Below, one piece after another: positions 37,801 through 50,935 of a stretch of 64,000 nucleotides of DNA; the stretch's first letter is position 1; each line of letters starts with the position of its first letter. The notes beneath the pieces are model-generated. The model made no database searches. It was given only the letters and a program-made list of their open reading frames with translations, and was not told the origin of the DNA. Position numbers and translations under genes: made by a program. The stretch lies in NCBI GenBank assembly GCA_013397455.1, contig VYZB01000035.1:1356095-1420094 (forward strand). Reading direction: 5' to 3'. Origin of the DNA: Crotophaga sulcirostris (taxonomy: Eukaryota > Chordata > Aves > Cuculiformes > Crotophagidae).

Positions 37801-40800
37801 GCAGTCAGAGATGTCTGGGGAAACTGTGGGAGGTCTCCAGTCCACCCCCAAAACCCAAGGTAATGCTACCTATGTCATTCCTGACAGATGTCCATCTAAC
37901 TTGCACCTACAGACTACTGCTTGTGAACCATCCACTGCTTCCCCAGGCAAGATATTCCAGGGCTTCTCCCATCAGTCTGCTGGGAAGTTTTTCTAAGAGC
38001 TATGAAATTTATCTGACTGTGAATAATCGTCAAAAATGTAGTTTCTTGGGCTTCATGAACGTTTTGGCCACAGTGCTGTCCTGTCTCATCTGGCAGGCAA
38101 GAAACCAGAGTGGTGGAAGAGAAATCCAGTTTCCAGTGATTAACTGTTTGACACTGGGAACACAATTTTGACCAGTCAAAACAGGCAAAAAGAAGGAAAA
38201 GTGCAATGGTCTGTTTTTTTCAGACCCACAAAATGAAGGTGAGACCGCATCACGGATGAAGGACAGACATTTAATATTGAACTATTTAATTAAGAGACTC
38301 TTCATCCCAGGAAGAGTACAGGGTAGAATATAACCAACCTCCAAACAGGGTAAAGGTTGGGAAGAGGTCAAGACAATCTTTTCTGTGGTGACACTTTTTA
38401 CTATATCAAACTCAGTTGTCCATGAAAAACAAACAAAAATACAAAAAAAACCCCAGTGATAGTCCATAGCAGGAACTACTTGCACTCTTTGCAAACAGGA
38501 AGATGAGTCCCCTGAGCATAGCTCTGGTAAAAAATCAGCCATTGAGTGACATCTTTCCTTACCCTCTGTAAATCACACCAACACCTTTTCAAGGTAGGTG
38601 GGTGGGAGGGGATGCACAGTATCTTGGACAACAAGCTGTCTTCTGCTCCTATATGCAACCAGCTTGTGATAAGAATGTCTTCATTCGTCAGTTGTGTTCA
38701 GTGATGCCTTTTTCCAAGCAAACTTTGGCTTGTGATCTGCTCACAAGTTAATGGCACCTCCTATTGTGAGTCTTCACTGTTGTTTTTGTACTCTTTGACT
38801 GACCTCCTACATCACCGCACAATATTAGTTTTTGTGTTGAAAATAATTTTGTTCCTCTCACTGAAACTTTGAACACCACAAGGCATTCAACTATTTTGCT
38901 ACAGCTTTGTCAGGTTTCAACCCACAGCTGTGTCACTGTAATTTCCATGCCAAGATGCTGAAAAACAGTCCTGTTGGAAAACAACTGGTAGATGTTTGCA
39001 AGGTGAAGCAACCAGCCTCTTTTTGTCACACCTTACTGCTGCCCATCCCAGACTCACGCTTAATTGATACCAGACTCATCTTACACCAAAACCCATCAGT
39101 GATTTTGCAAAAAAACACCCTAAATATGTCAATGACAAAGTCATTGCTTCATCACACCCTGGATGAGTCTGATGAACTGAGGGAGGCCTCTCTCTTCAGC
39201 CCTTATGTCTTTCATGTCTGGTCTGTATTAGCTCCTGGTTGACAGCAATTTTAAAGCTGCCTGTGCCCCTCAAAAGACCTGAGTCCTTTCTCCAGCCTCA
39301 CAACCAGAGTTGCTGTCAAAAACATGCCTGGTAACAAGACATTTCCTGGGAGAAATTGAGTAAAAATATTAATCCAGATCCTGAGACTCAGTACTGGCCC
39401 TGTCATTGTGTGAGATTTCTCCAGGAAGCTTGGGTTGTACCCCCCAGCCACTTGCTGCCCAGACGCTGACTCCCATTGCCACCCATCGTGGCCACTTCCT
39501 ACTGCTCCACAGCAAACCACCAGCATCTAAATGGCACACTCAGTGCCACATCTGCTAGCATTTAGCCTGAGTGTTGGCTGTCCTTCCTAATAATTCATCT
39601 CAAATAGGTTAAAGCAACAAGCATTCTCTTGCTCTCTTTTTTTCCCTGTTGTGCCATTCAACAGACTCTGAAGCTGCTAAAGCCACAAAAATTTCAGAGT
39701 GATTATTGATCAATGTCAAACTTATTTTGGAGTGGTTGTCTTATATTGGGTAGGCATATTATTTACCTTTCTTATCTAAGCTTGCTAGAGTTAAAAAAAT
39801 CAGTGCTTCCTACCAGAAGACTCCTAAAACATGTTTGAATGAGTGGCGTCTTTAGGAGAGCACAATGTGCCTGAGGTCTGATGGCATCTAATAGCTAAGC
39901 TTCAATGCCTGATGTTGTGATATTTTATTTCCACGTTCACTGTCAGTTTAACAGCATTGGGTGTAGCAGAAGCAAAAAAATAAGAAATGCAAATAAATTT
40001 TAATACAACTTTGTACGTTTCAGGATTTATAATGCATGAGTTGTTACAGAATACATAGATGACTATCAAAAACTCAGACTGAAACTGGAAAAAAAATCCT
40101 TTTTTTTTCATTGTCAGACATATTAAAGTGATTCATCAAAATCTTCAGCCAATGACAATTGTGTGCTGGATTAACACAGAAGAGGTGACTGTAAAGATCA
40201 AGAGGTTATCTTTTTTCATACTATGAAGGCTGCAGAAAAGTACAACAGAGTTTCACAACAGAAGCTTTAAACTTCAGATTTCCCCTCCAAAAACATGTTC
40301 CAGAGGAGAATGGGAGGGAAAAGGTCAGCAATCAAAACTCTATTGACAGAAGGCTCACCTTATCTGTTTGTGCTCAGCATGCTTGTCAGCATGCTATCTG
40401 AAATCCTCATACTCCAGCTGATTTAATTCTTACCCCATCCCACAAGGACGGGGATGCCCCCTCACCTTAAGAGTCATGTATTGTCTTCTGCCAAGGACCT
40501 TTGACTTTAAAGGAGTGTATAAGAATTCACTCAAGCAACAATCAAAACAGGGGCTAAAGTGCAGAAGAGTTACAGTCATTAGGGACTGGTCTCGACATCC
40601 ACTCAGAGTCATTGCCTGCATGGTGTTTTTAAGGTCTCACCAAGGCTGGCTACCATCTGCTCACCCACACCTCAGCATTCTAATGGCTTCATGTTCAGCA
40701 GTGCCTGCAGATGAAATCTCCCTTGTCCTCCCACCAAGCATAGCCGGTGGCCTCCTGAACCACAGCAGCTGCTGAGTGGGTAGTGGCTCCTGAGCAGGCA

Positions 40801-41744
40801 GCTCAGCTCATCTTCCACATGTCAAAGTATCCCTCTCCGTGGCGGGTAACTGCCTGGCTGACTGCGAGAGAAAAGCTCCCTCAGAGCTACTGGAAGCTTA
40901 CTCTCTCCTGCCCTGAGCTGTAGTGATAGACTCAAGCGGTGGTCATGCCATCGCTCACAGGCAGGCTGCCCACCTTCCCCCCTCACAGTGCTAGGAATGC
41001 TCACTAGGCCAGTGAGGGGGACAGCCACGGCCAGCAGGAACCGGTGGGAGCTCTTGCCTGTTGCAGCCCTTATGCCAAGTTTCTGCTGGTGCATTCCTGC
41101 ACACATCTGGAGGCCTCATCGGCACCTTCCTGGATAAGAAGACTTTGCCAGTCTCCCTCTTTGGTTAGTAGTGTCCCAGCTTACCCAAGCTTCTCAGCCA
41201 TCATGGAGTCATTTAGCAAAGCTGGGTTTTGAGTCATACTTGCACCACTGGTATGTCCCATGTATGTCTGTAGCAGCCTGCATGGTGGTGTCACAGGGTC
41301 CACATCATGGACCTGAACCAAGGGTGAAATAAGGAATAATATATATGTCTCTGCACCTACAGGAAGAACACTCATGCTTTTAATGGGTAAAATTAACTTT
41401 GATCATGAAGACCATTACAGTAAGCGCAAACATTGAAACATCTTCCTTGAAAGACTAAGACTATCTTTTTTTTTTTTTGTATTAGTGCTGAGTCTAGTAT
41501 TTTTGGTGATGTTTTTATTTATTACATGATAATCTGGCAGGGAATTGGTAGCCCACTTGCAAAAATGATTAATCAGATATACCAATCTTGTTCTGATTTG
41601 CAGCATAACAGAAAACAGCAGCTCAGTCCTATGTTACTCCCCAGTGAGTTACATCAGTACGTGCCAATGATGGAAAACATGGCCTGCCTGTAAAGCTACA
41701 ATTAGGGCTAGTTTCCACGGACGTAATCAGTTGAATTCAGAAAG

Positions 41745-41759
41745 AAAAAAAAAAAAAAA
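41745..41759. repeat. Poly-A tract (15 A)
   Basis: Fifteen A followed by GAGAAGAAAGG. No gene or retroposed body precedes it, so it is read as a plain homopolymer rather than a retroposon tail. Confidence 0.8.
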
Positions 41760-44700
41760 GAGAAGAAAGGGAACAATATAAAGTAACCATAGTAAAATAA
41801 CTGAGGACTTTATATTCCAATACATGAATGATTTAATTTAAGATATATGTTTCTACTGGCAATTTTTGTACTACTTTTTTTTTAATGCTTTGAGAGATTG
41901 TCCAAGTTGAAAAGTTCACATTCATACAGGAATAAAAGAAAAATTCGAAGAAGCTTGGAATTTATAAATAAAGGGCATGCTACGTTAATATGCAGTTTCC
42001 AGAGTATTCTACTTTGCCATCATTTCCTTTAGACAACTGGAGTTATACTCAAAGGGAGCATCATCACATAAATACAGGAATAAAGAGCTGAGGAAGGCAG
42101 AGTATTTGCAAAGATCTAAAAGCTGCTGACACTACATCAAGAGAGGGAACATTTTGACAACTTTATACATGCCAATAATTACAAGTTGCCTTTTTTAACA
42201 TTCAGACTCCTAAAGTTGTTTATGCTGTTTTTTATCCACTAGAGTAAAATGAAATAAAATTTCATAACAATGACAAAAGTTTTGATTCCTGATTTTAGGT
42301 ATCTGCAAATTTGAAAACTTTATCATTCTTCCATCAACAATTCTTGATATTTGGGAAAAACTGAAGATTTCTCCCTCCTAGGCTGTATGCTCAGACTTGT
42401 GAAGTGTTGAGCCACCTCATACAGACCTTAGGTACCATCACTCTTCTATAGGGAGTAACGTGGAGGCTGATGTTTAAACGTGGCAAGAGGTATTTCAGTT
42501 GCCAGTGCTGGGGTATTTACAGACACACACCGCACTAGCAGTGTTGCTTCTTATCCTTCTGTTTTTCAGTACCTGTGCTAGCAAAAGTAAGGCAAGAATG
42601 TGTCTCAATAAACTCTTTTCTTTGCTAAGTTTGTGTAGATTTTGCCTGTGAGAAAGCTGTGCTGGTCTTGATATTGTTCTTTTCAGATGCTGAACTCCTT
42701 GGAGGTACTTCCCATTCCTTGTGTTACAGAGTCAGACTGGCATATGTCTCCAGTTAGGCAGCTGTAGGTTTCTAACCCATTATAACTAACTCATCTTAAG
42801 TGTGATAGTTCCTGGGAAGGAAATATGCAGTATAAGAATACCCTTGATGATTTAACTCTACTCTCCTTATTACTATATTACTCTGTATTTTGGTACAGTG
42901 GTACAGAGCCATGTTGTTACAGGTTGTTACTCTGTACCCTGGTTTTCTTTATTCAGGCAACTTTTATCGTGTATGAAGAGACAAACTCTGCAAGCAGGAT
43001 ATACACAACCCACATGACAATCACATATTGGATAGCACACACAATAGATAACTAGGATGTAAGGAGCTAACTATTAGCATCAGGTAGTAGGTTAAGCATT
43101 AGCGTGCTCACCACCCCCGGTAGGACACCCAGTAGGACATTGCTGACTAGGCAGGCATCTTTCAGGTGGAAAGCACAAGCCCTTGTTGTAGCTCCTGAGA
43201 GCAGGTTGGCCCTCGATGTCACTGAGTCGTCATCTTTCAGCTCACTGTCTTCTCCCATAAGATTTTATAACTAGTCAGTGGATTTCTCCTTGAATCCTTC
43301 AGTTTTCACCTGTGCCTGTCCCAATGATCTCACCTCTGCCTCTAGTTTTACCTTTTAATTTGGCAGATTGTGGTCGATGCACTTTCTCACAGCTCTTTCT
43401 CATAACTTAACATTTTCTCTAAAGTTTGAGCTAAGGTTGCACAGCTGGACTGTATCAAAACTAAGCCTGGGATCACAGGCAGTTGAACTCCTAGAAGGAC
43501 ACTCACAGTTTGGGGGAGGAGGGAGGAAAAGACCTTTTTTGATGGGATTGTATCATGCCACTTACCAAGATTTTGAGGGGAACTGTGGTTCTAATCTTGA
43601 GATGACAGTGTTTGCTAAGATTTGCTAGGCCAAATATCTAGGAGATTGATCTCTGAACTCAAATTAGATAAAATTTTCCAAACACCTACAGTCAGCTATT
43701 TCTCTTTCTGAAAGTAAAATGGATTTTTGCAAACTGTTATTGTGCCGCCAACCCACAAACACAGAAATCCAGAAAAGATAATGCTACAGAACTTTAGATT
43801 GTAATAAATATGCGCCTCTCTTCTGCTTCAGCTAAGGAAGAAGCCTGAACAAGTCAGTATTTAGGTAACTGCAGGGCCTTTGAAGCTCCATATTCAGCTC
43901 CTAGCTCTTCTGCAGACCTTCCTGGGTAATTTAAGGTAACATGAGTAAATTCCAAACTTGAACATTAAAGTGCCTTGAAAATGAGTATATGACCCCAGTA
44001 ATACCAGTTTATGCATATAAGACTCCAAACTAGTTTGTGAAATATTGTAAAGTCTGGTTAAAAAAAAACATCCAGGAAGTTTAAATAGTATTTAAAGTCA
44101 AGTCCAGACACCTGTACGTCTCCAAAGCCTTACTGTCCACATCAGTGCTGGATATCTCTGTTGTTCCCTGAAAAAGAGTCACCACTACCAATCTCCATCT
44201 TTAAAAGGAAACAGGCAAGGCGACCTTTTGCTTATGAGTCTACCGGTTGGAGCACTTACCCATGAAGGAGAAATCTGGACTCTAGTGTCTCCACAGCTTT
44301 CTGAGACTGAACTCATGGAATTTATATGCCATTTTTAAGGTAGTACTGCCCTATTGCTAAAGCTGAGCCACTGTAAGATGGTAGGAGTCACAATCCTGGT
44401 CACTATGGTCTGGGCATCTGATGGATTTTCAGTGGAATAAGAAACAGCCCAGAGAGCAGGAACTGTTATGCAGTCTCATGCATAAAATGAAACATGAGTG
44501 CCACCAGCTCTGACCATAATTTAAGGAAAAAGAGTGAGACAACCACATATTGCTAAATGAGGCGATTTTGGTACCTCAGTTTAAAAAGAAGACTTGGATT
44601 ATTAAGTTTAGTCCCACATAGGCTGAAGATGAGTGCCTAGCTTGCTGAATAGAGGACATGTCAGCATTTCTAAATGAATGGTGTAAACATGTCCCCACTC

Positions 44701-45394
44701 AGTTAGTGGCTGGTTGTGAATCCCAGCTGAAGCTCTAACTCCCCCATTCTCCATGTGAGGAAGTGTCCAACTCTCTTCCAAATACAGTCCAAAACATTTG
44801 TTAACTATTATATTTTGAGGATGGTATCACTTCAAGAGTTAGCTATGACTTTATTGTCATGGCGTATTGTCTGACTTGCACTCCTTCTCTGCAAATTACA
44901 GCAGGCTCACCAATGGCACTTAAATCCATGCATTAGGAAGCTATTTAGGAGCCTAACTCTCGTTAAGTTAAATGGGAGCTGTGCTCCTCAGTGGCCGTTA
45001 GGCAAGTAGCTACTCCAAGAATCTGGACACAGACAGCAAGTTAGTTGTGGTGATGTCATGCCTAAATACTCTCGTAGAGCTAACCTTAAATTTATAAAGA
45101 GAGCAAGTGGAAAGAATTTAGGTCAGGCTATAGACCTAAACAGACTTAACAATTCAGTCACTGATAACATGTGAAGAGATTTCAGCTCAGCACTAATATT
45201 TTTAACATTAGTTAACATGTCAGGATTTTGAGAACCTATTTTATTTATTTTTCTGAACAACAGAGGAATCTGACTTTAGTACTACATTCCAGAGAAGACC
45301 CATAAAATATATGTAAGGCATGGTTTTTATTCTACCTGTTTTTCCTAGACTGCATTGAGTCTCTGCTGAGAATACACAGATTTAAAATATTGCA

Positions 45395-45433
45395 CTACAC
45401 TTTATGACTGTTGTTCTACACTTTATGACTGTT
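45395..45433. repeat. 18-bp tandem duplication
   Basis: CTACACTTTATGACTGTT occurs at 45395-45412 and again at 45416-45433, giving a 21-bp period (GTT in between). Confidence 0.85.
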
Positions 45434-48400
45434 ACTCTAAATCACGTACAATTAAAGCAGCCACAAACATTAGTCCATTATTAGTCCAAATATTTCCTTC
45501 AGAGCCAGCCTGGGGGTTTTTGCACAGCCTTGTACTCCGCAGATGGGGCTGAAGAGCAAGCAATTGTCACTGAAGTCATTTTGAAAGGTGCCTTGTTGGT
45601 TTTGCCCCCCTCCAAAAGAAGAAAATACTGGTCTTCATGCGAGAATGTTTGTATTTAAATGTTTGCTTCTCTTGTGCACTCTATATTAATCACAAGAGAG
45701 AGGAAAGGGAGACAGGCAGATGTAAAAGAAGCCTGTGAAACTCAGTGGAACAAGTGGGATAATTTCCAATTTATTTACTAGGTGTTAGATCAGGCCCAAA
45801 GGAATCACCATCTGAGATCCAGTCTGCCTGCAACAAACTCGTACTGAAGTTTCAGGCAGCTGGTCAAGCACTGTTGCCCGTCCAGCGGAGAGAAAACATC
45901 TCCAAAGGTCTCCAGGGAAAGATCCTATCTGCCTGCCCTAACATCCGAACTAAGTAACACGGTCTCCTTCTAGGGGCTGTTCAAGATGCTGCCTTCTCAT
46001 TAGCAGAGTCAGGTGATGTCTTTTCTGTCATCCCCTCACTACGCACTAATATAGATGCCAAAGCAGAGTGAGTTGGCTCTTCCCATGAGTAACTTGCATT
46101 AAAATTGCTATTACCAGTATCACTGGCTCTGTGTAACCACTGTCAGATTGGATTCCTATGCACAGACTGTGCAGAGACTGATGCCAAAATCTCTATTTTT
46201 TTTACATTCATACCAATACTTACAGTATTCCTACAGATACTGGTTGTTTCCTGGCCCTTAGTGGTAGGTCATCTCCAAAGGAGCAAATGAAGTACATGTT
46301 GCAGATTGGATGCTGGCTCTCTCTTGAGAAAAATGTAGGCTACATCTATACTAGTAAATTAAGTAAGGCCAGTAAATGTCCCTGGGCACTGCTATTTGAT
46401 TGTCTGTACTGTTAGAAGTGTTAAGAGTAGCCCCTAACCCTGTTTTACTGAGACAACCAGCATTCTTGCAGTCAATACCCCCACACAGTTCAAGGGTTAA
46501 CACAAGGTGTCAAAGGGGAAAACCACTGAGTTCACAGAATTTAAGTCAAGTCAGAATTGCCATGGTTTGTTGTTTACGATAGTGGTTAACCACCAATCCT
46601 TGAACTACATTCTCGTGATCAATGTCAGTAATATAACAGATAAATCACAGTGCTATACATTGCTAAAATGTTGATAAACACCTACAAATCTCTCAACATC
46701 CTTCCAGTCCTAATCCCAAGAAACTTTAAACTCACGTGCACTCACAAACATGCACATACTCAGCAAAAGGGAGATCACCCATCCACTTACCCCAGGTGTT
46801 CTCTTCAGCCCACTGATGCCCCAGCAGGTCGAGGGGTGCAGATGGGGTGGGTTCACATGCTGCCAGCCCACTCACTGGGTGTTGGTCACTTCCCAGGGAA
46901 CTAGTTCTGCCTGGCCTGTTAGAGTGTCTCCAGAGGTGGGACACCAGGTTGTGACTACTGCTGCTTCCACATCAAGTTCTCCACCCCTGTCACAAGCAGA
47001 GATCCTTCTTTTGCATTTCCTTTCAAGCTGATTCCTTCTTTGTTTCAAAAGTCTCTTCGCAACTCCTTGGTTACTGTTTACTCTGGTTTATGATCATCTT
47101 CCTCCTTAACACAATTTGTTTTGGGATGGGTTTGTGTATTTGATCCACATATGCTATTTACAGCCACATGCTTATCTTAGCAGGTGGGGTTATCCAAGCC
47201 CTTTTCCAAGGGGTGGCTGTGCAAGCACCCCCACAGTGGGCCAAGGATCATTTCAAATGGACAGTTTGGGATGCAGTCATTCTGTTCTGGAGGGCAAGAG
47301 CATAGACTCTCCCATGTGGGTTGGGCTCAGTGCCAGAGAACTGTCCCAAGCACCTTTAATTTACCAAAACAGATGGAACCCAAGATGACTCCTGTGGGAA
47401 ATGAGCAAGCAAACTTTGAGCTACAGACAAGATGCAAAGTCATGGTCTTGATCTGCAAGATAACTCTCCCCCAATGCTCAGTGGTTTATAGCTGGGATTT
47501 TTGTTCTTTCCAGCATGCCAATAAAAAAATGGCCATAAATTCAGAGCTTAATTCTGAGTTTAGATTCTGATTCTTTGTATGCTCAAATGGGGAATAGAGC
47601 CAATGTTTTGGTTCAACATCATCTCTAAAACATTGTATTAGCTTAATGTCACATGAAATAAAAGGTAAATGTTTTTTGATCTTGGTCTGCAGCCAGGTCA
47701 TTAGAGGTTCCCTTCCCAGCCTCTTGGAGTCTCACTGACTGTGGAAGTGATTGCAAGATCTGGTTGCTTGTTCCAATCTCAGAAGTTTCTTTCTAAAACC
47801 TTTCTTAAAGTGATAAGATACAGACATTGAAACTGGGAGGAACATTTTTTCTCCCTTGTTCTGCGTTTATTACAGTCACTTCTCTGAAAAATGACACAGG
47901 ACAGCTGATCTCAGAGTGGACATGGGGAAGCAGGTCTTGCCAAATTTCTATAGAAACCTCAGAGGTTTTACTGCCTGTTTTCTCAACACTGAAGACATCA
48001 CAACAGTGAAGGACAAAACCAAGTTTGAGATGCTGGTTGTGTCACTGGCCCTATCCCCATCAGTTTTTCCCTTCAAGTGCCTCAGGGATTTGTCTCTTTT
48101 TTTTAAACTTTGGTGCATCTTGTGAATAAAACCTTGACTTGACCTCATACAAGGTAGAGCACAGACTCCTAAGGACTTTATTATAAACTCAAAATAATCT
48201 CAGCAGATTACAGGTTGGGTCAGATCAAAAAAAAAACAGAGGGAATGTCAACATCTAAGGTGGAATGCTCTTCCTAAACAAGCCATGAGATCCAAACCAA
48301 AGAAGATTTTGTGGTACTCAGCGACTACATTGCAACACATTACAGAGAGGAGAAAAAAATAGTGTATCTAGTCCTTCATTTCTTCACAGTCCTTAATATG

Positions 48401-48795
48401 AATAAAAACTACTCAGCATAAAAGTCAGACTGTTTCCAAGTCCACATTAAAATTAGAAAGCAACCCCAAATTAGTAACTTTGGTGTAAATTTTGGAATGA
48501 AGGTAAAGGTGATAAGGCACACTGAGGGGCAAGAGAACATGCAAGACAGGGCTGTGGGGAGCCAAGTGCAGGAAGAAGTACCTGGAAAAGAGGGAACAGA
48601 CCAGGGCAACTGAAGGGAGTAGTTGGTTAGGATAATGAATTATGAGCTGAAGACATCAAATTTTATCCATTCATTGAGTATGATCAGAGAAACTTGGGAC
48701 TTTAGTGGTATACACATGAAAAGATGGTATTTTAGGGGCTGAGATTTTGAGCAGAGATCACCTTGGTGGCTGCCTGGCACCTTTCACAAGCCGTA

Positions 48796-49297
48796 TCATA
48801 GAATCATAGAATTACCCAAGTTGAAAGGGACCCAAAAGGATCATCGAGTCCAGCTCCTATCCCCACATAGGACACTCCCAACATTCACACCATGTGACTG
48901 AGGGCATTGTCCAAATGCTTCTTGAATACTGGCACACTTGGTGCTGTGACTGCTTCCCTGGGGAGTCTGTCCCAGTGCTCCACCACCCACTGGGTGAAGA
49001 ACCTCTTCCTAATATCCAGTCTAAAACTCCCCTGGCACATCTTCCTGCCATTACCTCTAGTTCTATCATAGGTCACCAAAGAGAAGAAATCAACACCTAT
49101 TTCTCCTCCTTCCCTTCTGGGAAGGCAGTAAACAGCTATGAGATCCCCTCTCCATCTCCTCCAGGCTGAACAGACCAAGTGACCTCAGCCACTCCTCATA
49201 CAACTTCCCCCTTTCACCATCTTTGTGGCCTGCTCTGGACTCTCTCCGGTAGTTTTATGTCCTTTTTATACTGTGGTGCCCAAAACTGCACACAGTA
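48796..49297 (-). mobile_element. CR1 LINE fragment D, 5'-truncated
   Basis: The plus strand starts with TCATAGAATCATAGAATTA, the reverse complement of the CR1 3' octamer end. The 3' UTR follows (GATCATCGAGTCCAGCTCC), then about 400 bases of antisense ORF2. The match ends at about 49297, beside an A-rich stretch. It is a 5'-truncated insertion in minus orientation and the best preserved of the five CR1 copies. Both octamers are nearly intact and the coding part has few breaks, so it is probably the youngest or the member of a different subfamily from copy A. Confidence 0.94.
48885..49178 (-). pseudogene. CR1 ORF2 C-terminal fragment (copy D)
   Basis: The minus-strand frame reads GDLIAVYCLPRREGG, then VTYDRTRGNGRKMCQGSFRL, DIRKRFFTQWVVEHWDRLPR and finally VFKKHLDNALSHMV before the stop. 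This is the conserved C-terminus of CR1 ORF2, ending where the protein normally ends. Upstream, toward 49297, the match continues in another frame, so there is at least one frameshift. The catalytic domains are missing because the copy is 5'-truncated. Confidence 0.88.
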
Positions 49298-50308
49298 AAA
49301 AAAAGAAAAAGAAAAATCCTGCTGTGTAGAGTTAAAACGTTCAATAAGGAGTTAAATGTGGTAGCATCCATTTGCTGTTTATGTATGCAACTTGCCAGTA
49401 GTTGCAACACTACATCCTCTTGAAAGTAAGAAAAAAAAGAAAAATCCTTGCACTGATTTTTCACATAATGTGCAGAGCATGATGTCAGCCTGGCAGAGGA
49501 ATTTAAAAATAAACAATAACACACATTTTTACCAAACAGGAAAAAAAATATCACTTGCAAAGGCAGTAAAATAATGGATGTAGTGTGTTCTACTCTCTTA
49601 CTTTCTTTGTGACTGAAGAGGAAGTAGTTTAGCAGTAGGAAAGCAAATACCTTCTGCAGGACTATGTGGTATGTTTGTTTCAACCACTGTTTGCACTGTC
49701 TTGATCTCTTCTCCCAGTGCTGGGTCCAGACTGCCCTCACAAAGGTGTTTCCGTGAGGGTGCATAAAATGCTACTGAGAGAACAACACAGCTGCTTTCAC
49801 TGCTCTGCCTCAACACAGTATACTTCCCCCAGGGATAGAATAGACTACTTCAAACTATATTTCAAATGACAGCAATTTTTGGTTTTGTGAGGGGAAAGAC
49901 ACAGCTGAATTTTTTCAACTCACAGAATTACATCTTTTCAAAGCAATCTAGTTGGAAAGTGTTCACGAAGTTGAAATTTTGATGAAATCTTGCTCTTTTA
50001 ATGGTGCCTTGTTTGGAGTAGTATTGGCTTCAATAAAATGTTCACAGAAGATATTTTTTTCTTATAGAGGTTTGAAGGAGATCCTTTGGATCTTAAATAC
50101 CTGCCAAATTTAAATGTTTCTTTAGCAGATGTGTCTATCTGAATTGATTGCTTATGTACTTTCACAAACTAAGGAAGTCACTATGAAATTAAAGTGGTGA
50201 ACTTCTCTGTACCTGGCAGGGAATGAAGTCTGCTCTAAGATTTTAGAATCGAGTCATTTTCATGCATGAACAACTTTAATAAGGGACTTGAAATAAATCC
50301 AGGTTTCA

Positions 50309-50349
50309 GATGCATAACCACACACTGAAAATGTGTGTGGTTATGTATC
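50309..50349. repeat. 17-bp-stem hairpin with 7-nt loop
   Basis: GATGCATAACCACACAC (50309-50325) pairs with GTGTGTGGTTATGTATC (50333-50349) around TGAAAAT. All positions pair except one G-T wobble (50312/50346), and the inner 13 bp are perfect. It is the strongest local inverted repeat I found. The stem is shorter than a typical microRNA precursor, and the sequence matches no microRNA I know. Confidence 0.85.
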
Positions 50350-50527
50350 AGCTCACTTTCAAAGAGTAGATATGGATCCTAACATAGACTAATTATGGCA
50401 TGTGAATTGCATCCCAGAAACACCTGTATTTCCATCTGCCTAAAATCACTTCTGATTATAAAGGGAACCACTAGTTCACATAAAAACATCTACTTTGTTG
50501 GTGTCTAAAACAGATTAAAGAAATCCC

Positions 50528-50552
50528 ACTCTCTCCCTTTCTCTCTCCCTCA
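50528..50552. repeat. (CT)n-rich low complexity
   Basis: CACTCTCTCCCTTTCTCTCTCCCTC-type polypyrimidine run of about 25 bases on the plus strand. Confidence 0.75.
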
Positions 50553-50855
50553 CTGCTTGTTTTTCAGTACTTCTGGTACCAGGATAGAACAGATTGTTTC
50601 CTGCCTGTATTGAGGTGGACTTTATCTGAAAAAAACTACTCTGGCACTGGAAAGTTCTGAATCTGATTTTGCTCATCAAACACAAGTAGATACAGGAAGC
50701 TTTTTGCTCTGAAAGTGTATGTTTTGATATAGCTTTCTGGAAGATTTGGTTTTCTTCCAATATAAGAGAAAAATGTCTTCAGAAACCTCCAAAGAAGTGA
50801 TCATCATATCCTGGTCATCCCCTTTGTACACTGCTTTTCACAAAAGTGGATGTTA

Positions 50856-50893
50856 TTTAATTCTTCTAATCTTTTGCTTTAATTCTTCTAATC
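50856..50893. repeat. 16-bp direct duplication
   Basis: TTTAATTCTTCTAATC occurs at 50856-50871 and again at 50878-50893, a 22-bp period. Confidence 0.85.
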
Positions 50894-50935
50894 CTTTTTC
50901 TTGCTGTAAGAATATTTAAGAAAAAAATTAATTCT

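Larger units (their letters stand above)
34831..48795. other. Unannotated unique sequence
   Basis: About 14 kb with no recognised gene. It contains a 9-bp palindromic repeat at 37173-37192, T13 and A15 homopolymers (41466-41478, 41745-41759), a 9-bp inverted repeat at 42900-42938 and an 18-bp tandem duplication at 45395-45433. Moderately GC-rich patches occur at about 40600-41300 and 46780-47400, neither with the CpG content of a promoter island. Open frames reach 128 codons without domain resemblance. Confidence 0.5.

Noticed and set aside
47184..47570. 128-codon plus-strand open frame
   Set aside because: No domain, unremarkable composition, no flanking splice signals; GC-richer local composition explains the length.
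48894..49169. 91-codon plus-strand open frame
   Set aside because: Antisense shadow of the CR1 copy D ORF2 C-terminus.
49296..49451. A-rich words ending AAGAAAAATCCT occur at both about 49310 and 49440
   Set aside because: The similarity is limited to A-rich sequence and does not extend, so I do not take it as a target-site duplication or tandem repeat.
49255..49764. Longest open frame in the window, 169 codons on the minus strand
   Set aside because: Its last codons are CR1 copy D read in a non-coding frame. The rest is Phe/Leu-rich and low complexity, caused by A-rich DNA on the other strand. No domain, no splice sites.
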